Below, piece by piece: positions 48,447 to 57,607 of a stretch of 64,000 nt of DNA. The stretch spans positions 896,865 to 960,864 of the forward strand of contig NZ_CP139303.1 of assembly GCF_034092465.1 (NCBI RefSeq). The letters are read 5' to 3'. Source of the stretch: Prochlorococcus sp. MIT 1223. Its GTDB lineage: Bacteria > Cyanobacteriota > Cyanobacteriia > PCC-6307 > Cyanobiaceae. The number at the start of each line of letters is the position of its first letter. Position 1 is the first letter of the stretch. Under the pieces are notes generated by a model. The model was not told the DNA's origin. It saw only the letters and a list, made by a program, of their open reading frames with translations, and made no database searches. The translations under genes and the position numbers were made by a program.

Positions 48447-49436
48447 TTATTTATCTAGTTCATGCCAAACAAGATTCAATAAATCATCTAGTCCATCTTT
48501 CAATAGAGCAGAAATGTAAATAGCTTGATGTTGAGTTGCTAAGAAAACTTTATCCAGCAATTCTTTTTGGGAAATTGGATCTATTAATTCCTTTTTACTC
48601 AATACCAATATTCTTGGACGCTTCATTAATTCGTGACCATAATCTGCCAGCTCTTTTTCAATGACACGAATATCTTCAAGCGGGTCGAGAGAAGCTGCAT
48701 CAACTAAATGAATCAACAACTTCGTTCTTTGTATATGTCTCAAAAAATCGTGTCCCAATCCAGCACCAGTAGCAGCTCCTGAAATCAAGCCAGGAATATC
48801 TGCAAATAATGTTCCATCACCACTTGGTCTTCTTACTACGCCAAGATTAGGAATCAATGTAGTAAAGGGATAGTCTGCAACCTTAGGTCGGGCCGCAGAA
48901 ATTGAGGAGATTAATGTACTTTTTCCTGAATTAGGTACTCCAATAATTCCCACTTCCGCGAGTAATTTTAATTCAAGTTGTAATAACCATTCTTCTCCAT
49001 CCTTGCCTTCAGTGCATTTTTCCGGAGCACGGTTACGGTTACTTAAATATCGTGCATTCCCAGCACCTCCACTTCCTCCATAAGCAACTACTAAATTCTC
49101 CCCATCTTTAGTTAAGTCTCCAAAAATTATTCCTGAGGTGAAATCTCTTACTTCTGTTCCTGGAGGGACACGAAGAACTACATCTTTCCCGGCAGCTCCA
49201 GAACGCTTATTAGGGCCTCCTCGTTTTCCATCTTCAGCCAAAAAAAGTTGCTTATATTTAAAATCCAATAAGGTCTGAAGATTAGAATCAGCCTGAAAGA
49301 TAATTTTCCCCCCATTACCACCATCACCTCCAGACGGGCCTCCAGCTGGGACATATTTCTCTCTACGGAAGGCGACAATTCCATCTCCGCCTCGACCTGC
49401 TTTAACTGTTATTCTCGCCTGATCTATGAACTGCAT
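48447..49436 (-). CDS. obgE: GTPase ObgE/CgtA
   Basis: 329 residues. The glycine-rich Obg fold at residues 1-160 ([46 protein letters not shown]) precedes the GTPase domain: G1 [12 protein letters not shown]2 [13 protein letters not shown]3 [10 protein letters not shown]4 LSKKELID. It binds the 50S subunit and aids late ribosome assembly. The short C-terminal domain seen in some bacteria is absent. ATG at 49436; mutS2 lies 75 bp upstream. Confidence 0.96.
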   Translation of the reverse strand: MQFIDQARITVKAGRGGDGIVAFRREKYVPAGGPSGGDGGNGGKIIFQADSNLQTLLDFKYKQLFLAEDGKRGGPNKRSGAAGKDVVLRVPPGTEVRDFTSGIIFGDLTKDGENLVVAYGGSGGAGNARYLSNRNRAPEKCTEGKDGEEWLLQLELKLLAEVGIIGVPNSGKSTLISSISAARPKVADYPFTTLIPNLGVVRRPSGDGTLFADIPGLISGAATGAGLGHDFLRHIQRTKLLIHLVDAASLDPLEDIRVIEKELADYGHELMKRPRILVLSKKELIDPISQKELLDKVFLATQHQAIYISALLKDGLDDLLNLVWHELDK

Positions 49437-49511
49437 TTGATTCTAATCAAAGAAATAAGTAGATTATAAAAAATATATCTCCTCGCAAGAGACAATTAAG
49501 CAATAATTTTT

Positions 49512-51980
49512 TCAACGCAACCAAATAACACTACATCCTGCTCCTCCTTCAGATTGAGAGGCATCTTCCACTCTCTCTACGTAAGAAAGTGTTTCCAACC
49601 AAACTCTTAATCCTCTTTTCAATTTACCGGTACCTATTCCATGAATGATCCAAATAGGGCCATCCACATTACGTATTTTCTCATCAATAACAGCCTCAGC
49701 TTCATGAACACGTAAACCTCGAACATCCAAAGTATTCTGCTTATTTCGTAATACTGCCCCCTTCCTAGCTGAAGATTTTATTTTTAAGTGAACCTCTGGT
49801 TTAGGAATTGTCGGTTTTAATCCATCAATACTTTCAACATCAGAAAGATCTACGGTACTCCGAAAGACACCACAAATAACTGTTAATTGCAATCCATCAT
49901 CAGATATATGAATAATTTCACCTGCCTTACCCAAGGCGATTAATCTAACTCGATCACCTTTTTTAGGAAACCATATCTGAACATTTTTTTTCATATGCTT
50001 CGGATGGTTTTTGCTTTGCAACTCGCGTAATCGCTTACCAGTTGTCCTTGCAATCTCACCATTAGCACCAGCATCTCTCAATCGATGAATTAGTTGCCGT
50101 ACTTCCTTCTGTCCCTCACGAATAGACATCTCTAATTTATGTCGGCCACGCTCTTGAAAGTCATCAGATTTTTTCTGCTGTTTTTTCCAATTACCTAGCA
50201 ACTCCTCATGTAACAATTCTGTGCGAGCTAATAATCTAGCTGCATCCTCGGCTGCAACTTGTTGACGTTCTCGCTCTTTTTCAAGTCCTTTGATTACTTC
50301 ATTTACGTCATTTATACCTTTACTACCAATAAGTTTTTGCGCATTATCAATTACCAATTGGTCTAAGCCTAGTCGTGAGGCAATAGCCAACGCATTGCTT
50401 CTACCCGGTATACCCCACTGCAAGTTATAGGTTGGTTGAGTCGTTTCACTATCAAATGCAACAGATGCATTTTCAAAGCGAGGATCATTATATTTTAGTG
50501 CCTTAAGCTCTCCAAAATGAGTAGTGGCAATTGTGAGTCGTGCTCTGTCTGCTAAAACCTTTAATAGAGCTATAGCTATAGACGTTCCCTCAGTTGGATC
50601 AGTACCAGCTCCAATCTCGTCGAGTAAAACAATTGCCGGTCCAGGTAGGGTAGCTATGTCATCTAGAATTTTTGATATTCTTACTAAATGTCCACTAAAA
50701 GTTGAAAGATTTTGCTGAAGAGATTGTTCGTCTCCGATATCAGCTAAAACTTGATTGCACCATGGAATAGAAGGAGTTCCGATGCATGGCAATAACAATC
50801 CAAACCTTGTCATGAGTATTGCTAATCCAAAGCTTTTTAAGGCTGCTGTCTTCCCACCAGTATTGGGACCGGTAATAGCAACAACTCGTAAGGTTGAATC
50901 TATTTCGAAACTTATGGGAACAACTTTATCTCCTCCTTCATATACCTGCTGCCAAAGCAATAGAGGGTGACGAAAATTTTGAATAGAAAAAGAATTATCT
51001 TGATCATCCTTGATAGAGGGGGGAACCCCTCCTAACCAACTTCCATAACGAGCTCTTGATAAAGCAAGATCCAACTTCAATATCACACCAGACAAATAAT
51101 CCAATTTTAAAAAATTCTTACCAACTTCTTTACTCCATAAAGCTAATAAACGTTGTTCTTCTTGAAAAGCAACTGACTCAACTTGCGAGATTCGATTACC
51201 TAATGAGATAACACTTTGAGGTTCAACAAAAATAGTATTACCTGAAGAAGATGTGTCATGAATGATGCCAGCAATTTGATCAGTGGCTCCTAGTTTCAAA
51301 GCCAATACGGGGCGGCCAAATCTTTCAGAAATAATAGTGTCTTGAATAATAGAATTATTCTTTCTTAAAAGATCCAGCAATTTTTCTTTTCGTTCTTTAC
51401 GAAGGTCTTCTAATTGACGACGGGTCATCGTCAATTTCTGACTAGCTCTATCAGCGACTCTTCCACCTTCTTCTAATCCAAATTGAAGAAGTTTTTCTAA
51501 TTCAGGTAATGTTGACAAATTTTCTAGTAATAATGAAAGTGATGGTCTTACTTCTGGATCATCTATTTGTCGTCTCAACTGTCGAGTAGCTCTTAAAGTT
51601 GAAGCAACTTTAAGTAAGTCTTCACCTGAGACAACACCTCCCTTTTCACATATCCTAAGAATGTTATTTAAGTCATAAATTCCATAAAAGCTAATGCCAC
51701 CCTCAATTAATTCATCTAAAGCACCTATTTCTAAAGTCTCATCTAAATAACGACGAGTTATAGAGACATGCTGAGGTATCAATAAATTTTTACATTGAAT
51801 TTCACCTTGAGGAGTACTTGCAAAAGTAGCCAAATGAGCACATAGCCTTGGCCATTCCAATAACTCCAAGCTTTCATGAAACGCCTCTCCGATCGAGTTA
51901 TGCGAAATATTTTTTAATTGCTCATTCAAAAAACTATTAAACCTCTTTTTGATTAGTTGGTATCCCCTCAGGAGGCTCAT
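49512..51980 (-). CDS. mutS2: MutS2 family endonuclease/ATPase
   Basis: 822 residues. ABC-type ATPase: Walker A ITGPNTGGKTAALKSFG at about residue 370, the ABC-type signature STFSGHLV, Walker B VLLDEIGAGTDPTEG, then the TTHFGELK switch. A coiled-coil region follows, and the C-terminal Smr nuclease domain begins with LDVRGLRVHEAEAVID and ends in IIHGIGTGKLKRGL. MutS2 acts in recombination control and in rescue of collided ribosomes, not in mismatch repair. The ATG at 51980 overlaps the VOC gene by 44 bp; a TTG at 51926 just past that gene's stop is an equally likely start. Confidence 0.94.
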   Translation of the reverse strand: MSLLRGYQLIKKRFNSFLNEQLKNISHNSIGEAFHESLELLEWPRLCAHLATFASTPQGEIQCKNLLIPQHVSITRRYLDETLEIGALDELIEGGISFYGIYDLNNILRICEKGGVVSGEDLLKVASTLRATRQLRRQIDDPEVRPSLSLLLENLSTLPELEKLLQFGLEEGGRVADRASQKLTMTRRQLEDLRKERKEKLLDLLRKNNSIIQDTIISERFGRPVLALKLGATDQIAGIIHDTSSSGNTIFVEPQSVISLGNRISQVESVAFQEEQRLLALWSKEVGKNFLKLDYLSGVILKLDLALSRARYGSWLGGVPPSIKDDQDNSFSIQNFRHPLLLWQQVYEGGDKVVPISFEIDSTLRVVAITGPNTGGKTAALKSFGLAILMTRFGLLLPCIGTPSIPWCNQVLADIGDEQSLQQNLSTFSGHLVRISKILDDIATLPGPAIVLLDEIGAGTDPTEGTSIAIALLKVLADRARLTIATTHFGELKALKYNDPRFENASVAFDSETTQPTYNLQWGIPGRSNALAIASRLGLDQLVIDNAQKLIGSKGINDVNEVIKGLEKERERQQVAAEDAARLLARTELLHEELLGNWKKQQKKSDDFQERGRHKLEMSIREGQKEVRQLIHRLRDAGANGEIARTTGKRLRELQSKNHPKHMKKNVQIWFPKKGDRVRLIALGKAGEIIHISDDGLQLTVICGVFRSTVDLSDVESIDGLKPTIPKPEVHLKIKSSARKGAVLRNKQNTLDVRGLRVHEAEAVIDEKIRNVDGPIWIIHGIGTGKLKRGLRVWLETLSYVERVEDASQSEGGAGCSVIWLR

Positions 51981-52350
51981 AAAGCATTTCCAACCAATTA
52001 CCCTCTGGATCTTTTAAATAAAATGAGGCTGTTCCATCTCGGTGATCATGTAAAGAACCTACTGAGACACCGGATTCACTTAATTCAGAATGCAAGAGCT
52101 CAACCTCTTTTCGGTCTGTAAAATGAAAGGCAAAATGAGGTCCAGCAGCTTTATAGCCAGGACCTAACAATGCAAGGCCATCATTAGTAGGTCCAGCTTC
52201 CAAATAGCACCAATCTTGATCATCCCAAATTAATCGCATACCTAATTTTATATAAAAAGATTTCGCACGATCGACGTCCTTAACCCGTATGGCTATATGC
52301 CCAAGCCTTTTAACAAAAGTAGATCTTTTTTTTAAAGATGTTGGAACCAT
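51937..52350 (-). CDS. VOC/glyoxalase family protein
   Basis: 137 residues with two beta-alpha-beta-beta-beta modules: LGHIAIRVKDVDRAKSFYIKLGMRLI and the second ending DGTASFYLKDPEGNWLEMLYEPP, the usual glyoxalase/bleomycin-resistance metal-site pattern (His in LGHIAI, Glu in WLEML). Whether it is glyoxalase I or another VOC enzyme cannot be told. ATG at 52350, 60 bp after hemB on the same strand, overlapping the mutS2 start. Confidence 0.85.
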   Translation of the reverse strand: MVPTSLKKRSTFVKRLGHIAIRVKDVDRAKSFYIKLGMRLIWDDQDWCYLEAGPTNDGLALLGPGYKAAGPHFAFHFTDRKEVELLHSELSESGVSVGSLHDHRDGTASFYLKDPEGNWLEMLYEPPEGIPTNQKEV

Positions 52351-52409
52351 TCGCGAAAATGATAGAAGCTTGAGAGAAAAGGTTATTTATCAATTTTAAA
52401 ACAAATACT

Positions 52410-53411
52410 TCATTCTTGTTTTAACCATTCCGCTGCATCACACGCGTGATAGGTCAAAATTAAATCCGAACCGGCCCTTTTAAAACTCAATAATGTTTCT
52501 AATACTACCGATTTTTCATCTATCCAACCCTTCTCTGCAGCTGCTTTAACCATGGAATATTCACCACTAACGTTATATGCGGCAATAGGTAATTCAGACT
52601 CTTCTCTGAGCCGATGGATAATATCTAAATAAGCCAAGCCAGGTTTGACCATAAGTATATCGGCACCTTCTTGCTCATCAAGCTGGGCCTCTATGATTGC
52701 TTCTCTAGCATTAGCAGAATCCATTTGATAAGTACTTTTATCTTTGGGAATTGGCTTCTCGCTAATAGATCTAGGAGCGGAATCAAGAGCTTCGCGAAAA
52801 GGTCCATAATACGCAGAAGCATATTTAGCGGTATAACTAATTATTCCTACCTGTTCAAATCCTTCATCATCAAGAGCTTCGCGAATTGCACCTACACGTC
52901 CATCCATCATGTCACTGGGACCAATTAAATCAGCTCCAGCTTGAGCTTGAACAATAGCCTGTCTACACAAAAACTCAATAGTCTCATCATTTAGGACAAT
53001 ACCTTCAGGACTAACAATCCCATCATGGCCATCGATGGAATACGGGTCCAAAGCAACATCAGTCATTATTGTCATCTCAGGCAATTCTTTTTTTAATAGT
53101 TCAATAGCCCTTGGAATAAGTCCTTTTTCGTTAAAGCACTCTGCTCCATCTTCAGTTTTTAAAGATTCATCAACTTTTGGAAATAAGACTACGCATCTAA
53201 TGCCTAGGCTCCATGCTCTTTCCACTTCTTTTATTAAAGCTTCCAAAGGCCATCTATACGAACCAGGCATAGCCCCGATTTGTTGAACATCATTTGCTTC
53301 ATGAACAAACAACGGATAAATGAAATCAGCAGGACTCAAACTGTTCTCTCTTACCATGCTTCTTAAAGCATGAGAGCGACGAAGACGACGTGGACGATAA
53401 GTAAGATCCAT
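52410..53411 (-). CDS. hemB: delta-aminolevulinic acid dehydratase (porphobilinogen synthase)
   Basis: 333 residues. HemB condenses two ALA into porphobilinogen for chlorophyll, haem and cobalamin. The Schiff-base lysines are in SYTAKYASAYYGPFREA and DILMVKPGLAYLD; the metal-site region is TDVALDPYSIDGHDG, which carries Asp/Ser where zinc enzymes have cysteines, so this is the Mg-dependent type. I chose the ATG at 53411 (MDLTYRPRRLRR); a TTG at 53420 is in frame. Confidence 0.96.
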   Translation of the reverse strand: MDLTYRPRRLRRSHALRSMVRENSLSPADFIYPLFVHEANDVQQIGAMPGSYRWPLEALIKEVERAWSLGIRCVVLFPKVDESLKTEDGAECFNEKGLIPRAIELLKKELPEMTIMTDVALDPYSIDGHDGIVSPEGIVLNDETIEFLCRQAIVQAQAGADLIGPSDMMDGRVGAIREALDDEGFEQVGIISYTAKYASAYYGPFREALDSAPRSISEKPIPKDKSTYQMDSANAREAIIEAQLDEQEGADILMVKPGLAYLDIIHRLREESELPIAAYNVSGEYSMVKAAAEKGWIDEKSVVLETLLSFKRAGSDLILTYHACDAAEWLKQE

Positions 53412-53451
53412 AAGGACCAATTAAAAAAATAATGATGATCGTATAGTCAAG

Positions 53452-54399
53452 CTAAGACTGTGAGGATTCATTCCACTCTTTTCTAGGATCAAAGCTTCTA
53501 AATTTTTGCAATTTGTGAATAAGTTCAAGCTCATTAGATGACCAATTAGGAGGAAATTTTACTTTAAGAGTAAGAATTAAGTCTCCTCGACTTCCCTTAG
53601 AAGGCCATCCTTTGCCTTTTAAACGCAAATTTTGACCAGGTAAAATTCCAGATGGAATATTTATTTCAGTCTCTCCATCAGGTATTTGTATTTTAACTGT
53701 TGTACCTAAAGCAATTTCGTCAAATGTTACTGGTAATTCCCCACGAAGATTATCTCCATCTAATTTCCATATAAAATGAGGCTGGATATCTACTTTTAAA
53801 AACAAGTCTCCTCTTCTTCCTATGCCAGGCTGAATATTACCTTTTCCCTTAACTCTAAGACGCAACCCTGTTTTTACTCCCTTTGGAATTTGAATTTGAA
53901 AACGCTCATTATTTACTGAGAGCGTTCTTTGAGTACCATGAAATGCCTCCAAAAAACTAATTGATAAATTCACCTCAGCGTCTAAGTTTATAGGCTTTTT
54001 AGAAGTGTTAGCCCCAGCAAAGCCATTAGAACTTGAATAAGTATTAGTACTTACCCCTCCGAAACGCCCTAAAAGCTCATTAATAAAATCATCGAAGTTA
54101 CCGTAATTTCCAAAGTCTCTATTAAAACCAGAAGTAAAATTAGAATCCTGGCCAATTCCTCCTACTTGATTCCAATATTTTCCATATTGTTCATATTTAG
54201 CCCTTTTCTCTGGATCAGATAAGACCTCATATGCCTCATTAATCTCCTTAAACTTTACTTCTGCAGTGGAATCACTTGGATTTACATCTGGATGCAAAGT
54301 ACGTGCAAGTGCTCTATATGCTCGCTTAATATCCGCTTCTCCAGCATCACGCTCCACTCCAAGGATTTTGTAGTAATCTTTAAATCCATCAGAAGCCAT
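53452..54399 (-). CDS. DnaJ/CbpA-type co-chaperone
   Basis: 315 residues. The J-domain spans residues 8-72 with ALARTLHPDVNPSDS containing the HPD tripeptide needed to stimulate DnaK. A Gly/Asn/Phe-rich linker follows (residues 80-130), then the C-terminal substrate-binding beta domains (QIQIPKGVKTGLRLRVKGKGN, INIPSGILPGQNLRLKGKG). No CXXCXGXG zinc repeats exist, so it is a class B (CbpA-like) protein. It heads the leftward run to hemB (40-bp gap). ATG at 54399. Confidence 0.92.
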   Translation of the reverse strand: MASDGFKDYYKILGVERDAGEADIKRAYRALARTLHPDVNPSDSTAEVKFKEINEAYEVLSDPEKRAKYEQYGKYWNQVGGIGQDSNFTSGFNRDFGNYGNFDDFINELLGRFGGVSTNTYSSSNGFAGANTSKKPINLDAEVNLSISFLEAFHGTQRTLSVNNERFQIQIPKGVKTGLRLRVKGKGNIQPGIGRRGDLFLKVDIQPHFIWKLDGDNLRGELPVTFDEIALGTTVKIQIPDGETEINIPSGILPGQNLRLKGKGWPSKGSRGDLILTLKVKFPPNWSSNELELIHKLQKFRSFDPRKEWNESSQS

Positions 54400-54545
54400 T
54401 TAAGACCTTACTTCTACTGCTTCATAACATCACATCCTCCCAATTAAAATTGCAACTTGGGGCAAATTTAATGGAGGGAAGCCCGAACGAATTACACCTT
54501 TAAGATATAGGCTATTAAGAGTTATTAGGCATTCGGAGAGCTTCA

Positions 54546-56207
54546 GTGTCGATTATTCATGGCTTTCATCTAAAAAACATAAGAGGTGACATTTTAGGCG
54601 GTCTTACCGCTGCAGTAGTTGCATTGCCTCTTGCACTGGCTTTTGGTAATGCAGCGCTAGGACCTGGAGGAGCAATATATGGGCTATATGGGGCAGTTGT
54701 TGTTGGATTCCTTGCTGCCTTGTTTGGCGGCACTCCAGCTCAAGTCAGTGGTCCTACTGGCCCTATGAGCGTCACAGTCGCTGGCGTAGTAGCCAGCCTT
54801 GCAGCAGTTGGAGTCCCTAGAGATCTTTCAGCCGAACAGATTTTACCTTTAGTTATGGCCGCAGTTGTTATTGGCGGCTTATTTCAGATTTTATTTGGAA
54901 TATTGCGTCTAGGTAAATACATAACGCTAGTTCCTTATTCAGTTGTCTCAGGATTTATGTCTGGGATTGGCGTAATCATTATTGCCCTTCAAATTGGACC
55001 ATTACTTGGAATTAGTACTAGAGGCGGCGTAATTGAATCTCTCAAAACAGTATTTACTAACTTTGAACCCAATGGAGCAGCTATAGGTGTTGCAGTAATG
55101 ACTCTTGGAATAGTTTTTCTAACACCAAGGAAAATCAGTCAATGGGTTCCTTCTCCACTACTAGCTTTATTAATAGTTACTCCTATTTCAATTTTTCTAT
55201 TTGGAGAAACAGCACTGGATCGAATAGGTACAATCCCAAGAGGAGTACCTTCATTAAGTATTCCAAGCTTTACTCAATATTTGCCAATAATTTTCAAAGC
55301 AGGATTAGTGCTTGCAGTGTTAGGAGCCATTGATTCTTTATTAACTTCTTTAGTTGCAGATAATATTTCTCAAACTCGTCATAACTCAGACAGAGAATTA
55401 ATAGGTCAAGGTATAGGTAATGCTGTGGCTGGACTTTTTTCAGGTCTTCCTGGTGCAGGCGCAACAATGAGGACAGTAATAAATGTGAAATCCGGTGGAG
55501 CAACTCCTTTATCAGGAATGGTTCACTCAATAGTTCTATTAATTGTCTTAGTAGGAGCAGGGCCTCTTGCAGAGCAAATCCCTACAGCTCTTCTTGCAGG
55601 AATTCTTATAAAAGTAGGCTTAGACATTATTGACTGGGGCTTTCTTTTAAGAGCACATCGTCTTTCACTAAAAACAGCAGCTGTAATGTATGGGGTTTTA
55701 TTAATGACTGTTTTTTGGGATTTAATTTGGGCAGTTCTAGTGGGAGTTTTCATCGCAAATATGCTGACTATTGATTCAATTACTCAAACCCAATTAGAAG
55801 GAATGGATGCAGATAATCCAATAGATATTGCAGACAATAGTTCTGTAGATGAGCCACCATTACCTTCGGATGAACAAGCTCTCTTGGATCGCTGTTCTGG
55901 TGAAGTAATGCTATTTAGACTTCGCGGACCATTAAGTTTTGGTGCTGCTAAAGGTATAACAGAACGAATGGTACTTGTAAGAAACTACAAAGTGTTAATT
56001 TTGGATATTACTGATGTACCAAGACTAGGCGTTACAGCAACTCTCGCAATAGAAGACATGGTGCAAGAAGCGAAAATAAATTCAAGAAAAGCTTTTGTTG
56101 CAGGGGCGAGTGGAAGAGTTAAAGAAAGACTTTCTAAATTTGGTGTTCAAGTAATAGGCACAAGAAAAGATGCGTTAGAAGCAGCCATTAATGAATTAAA
56201 AACTTAA
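54546..56207 (+). CDS. bicA: SulP-family bicarbonate transporter BicA
   Basis: 553 residues. The SulP membrane domain occupies about residues 10-420 with the signature GLTAAVVALPLALAFG, the GPTGPMSVTVAGVVASL binding segment and GLFSGLPGAGATMRTVINVKSG. A C-terminal STAS domain follows (VMLFRLRGPLSFGAAKGI, LILDITDVPRLGVTATLAIEDM). Close linkage to sbtA and sbtB supports bicarbonate over sulfate, with Na+ dependence known for BicA. The start is GTG at 54546. The sequence does not show whether expression is induced by low CO2. Confidence 0.87.
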   Translation: MSIIHGFHLKNIRGDILGGLTAAVVALPLALAFGNAALGPGGAIYGLYGAVVVGFLAALFGGTPAQVSGPTGPMSVTVAGVVASLAAVGVPRDLSAEQILPLVMAAVVIGGLFQILFGILRLGKYITLVPYSVVSGFMSGIGVIIIALQIGPLLGISTRGGVIESLKTVFTNFEPNGAAIGVAVMTLGIVFLTPRKISQWVPSPLLALLIVTPISIFLFGETALDRIGTIPRGVPSLSIPSFTQYLPIIFKAGLVLAVLGAIDSLLTSLVADNISQTRHNSDRELIGQGIGNAVAGLFSGLPGAGATMRTVINVKSGGATPLSGMVHSIVLLIVLVGAGPLAEQIPTALLAGILIKVGLDIIDWGFLLRAHRLSLKTAAVMYGVLLMTVFWDLIWAVLVGVFIANMLTIDSITQTQLEGMDADNPIDIADNSSVDEPPLPSDEQALLDRCSGEVMLFRLRGPLSFGAAKGITERMVLVRNYKVLILDITDVPRLGVTATLAIEDMVQEAKINSRKAFVAGASGRVKERLSKFGVQVIGTRKDALEAAINELKT

Positions 56208-56251
56208 GTGAAAATTAGATTATTTAACTACATATAAAAACTATTCAATCC

Positions 56252-57247
56252 ATGGAAGCAAACTTAATACTGCAAAATGTATTATCACCGCCAATTTTAT
56301 TTTTCTTTCTTGGCACAATCGCAGTAGCGCTTCGCTCTGACTTAGAAATACCTGCTCCTTTACCAAAACTATTTTCTCTTTATCTTCTATTAGCAATAGG
56401 GTTCAAAGGAGGAGTAGAGCTTCAAAAGAGTGGTTTAGGAGGACAAGTCCTGCCTACGGTCAGCGCTGCAATATTGATGTCTCTTCTAATACCTATTATT
56501 TGCTTTTTAATATTAAGAGTCAAATTCGATGTATTTAATTCAGCTGCAATAGCAGCTGCTTACGGTTCCATTAGTGCAGTTACATTTATTACTGCAGAGA
56601 GTTTTCTCGAAAGTCAAAATATTCATTTTGATGGGTTTATGGTTGCAGCATTAGCTCTGATGGAATCGCCTGCAATTGTTGTTGGTCTTCTTTTAGTAAA
56701 GATTGGAGCTACAACAAAAAGGCCTAATGCAAAATCAATGAAGATAGGTTCTATCTTGCATGAATCGATGCTGAACGGATCAGTTTATTTGCTCCTAGGC
56801 AGTCTTTTAATCGGATTCCTAACAGCTGGAAACAATCCAGCCGGAGTGGAGAAGATGCAACCTTTTACTGGAAAATTATTTTACGGAGCTGAATGTTTCT
56901 TTTTACTAGATATGGGAATAGTCGCGGCTCAAAGACTTCCAAGGCTTAAAAAAGCAGGATCCTTTTTAATTGCCTTTGCGGTTCTAATGCCAATTTTTAA
57001 TGCAATTATTGGTGTATTTATTGCCAAATCTTTATCTCTAGGTCCTGGTAATGCTCTTCTTTTTGTAGTTCTATGCGCAAGTGCTTCTTATCTAGCTGTT
57101 CCAACTGCAATGCGTATGACAGTTCCTGAAGCAAAATCAAGTTACTACATCTCAACTACGCTTGGCTTAACTTTTCCTTTTAATATTGTTATTGGAATAC
57201 CAATGTATATGACTTTAGTTAACAAGCTAATCCCAGCAGGTATTTAA
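56252..57247 (+). CDS. sbtA: SbtA-type sodium-dependent bicarbonate permease
   Basis: 331 residues, about ten membrane helices in two inverted repeats. Family segments are LLAIGFKGGVELQ, AAYGSISAVTFITA, ALMESPAIVVGLLLV and CASASYLAVPTAMRM. Bicarbonate is coordinated by the two Ser-rich half-helices (GSISAVT and SASYLAV), both present. It is shorter than Synechocystis SbtA because the central cytosolic loop is reduced. It resembles the marine SbtA2 form. ATG at 56252; sbtB follows after 4 bp. Confidence 0.9.
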   Translation: MEANLILQNVLSPPILFFFLGTIAVALRSDLEIPAPLPKLFSLYLLLAIGFKGGVELQKSGLGGQVLPTVSAAILMSLLIPIICFLILRVKFDVFNSAAIAAAYGSISAVTFITAESFLESQNIHFDGFMVAALALMESPAIVVGLLLVKIGATTKRPNAKSMKIGSILHESMLNGSVYLLLGSLLIGFLTAGNNPAGVEKMQPFTGKLFYGAECFFLLDMGIVAAQRLPRLKKAGSFLIAFAVLMPIFNAIIGVFIAKSLSLGPGNALLFVVLCASASYLAVPTAMRMTVPEAKSSYYISTTLGLTFPFNIVIGIPMYMTLVNKLIPAGI

Positions 57248-57251
57248 GTAA

Positions 57252-57533
57252 ATGAAAAGACTAGACCTAATCTTCAGTGAAAGAGAATTAGAAGAGGTGC
57301 TAGCTGCTCTTGAAAAAGCAAATGCGCCTGGATATACAGTCATGAAACATGCAACTGGGCGAGGCCCAGAAAGAGTAGTAACAGAGGACATGGAATTTAC
57401 TGGATTTGGATCAAATGCTCATGTAATTGTTTTTTGTGACCAAGAAGTAATTGATAAAATCAGAGAGAATATAAGGTCTATTCTTAATTATTATGGTGGT
57501 GTAGCTTACTTATCTGAAGCAACACCTCTGTAA
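57252..57533 (+). CDS. sbtB: PII-like regulator SbtB
   Basis: 93 residues with a PII-like ferredoxin fold: RLDLIFSERELEEVLAALEKANAPGYTVMKHATGRGP, then FGSNAHVIVFCDQEVIDKIRENIRSIL. It should bind adenyl nucleotides, including cAMP in known SbtBs, and gate SbtA. The C-terminus stops at YGGVAYLSEATPL, so the CGPEGC redox tail of Synechocystis SbtB is missing. ATG at 57252, four bases past the sbtA stop. Confidence 0.9.
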   Translation: MKRLDLIFSERELEEVLAALEKANAPGYTVMKHATGRGPERVVTEDMEFTGFGSNAHVIVFCDQEVIDKIRENIRSILNYYGGVAYLSEATPL

Positions 57534-57607
57534 GATCTGGTTAAATCTTAAGCGTCTAACTAGATAATTAAAATTTATATTTCAACTAAAAGTAAAACCT
57601 TTTCTAA

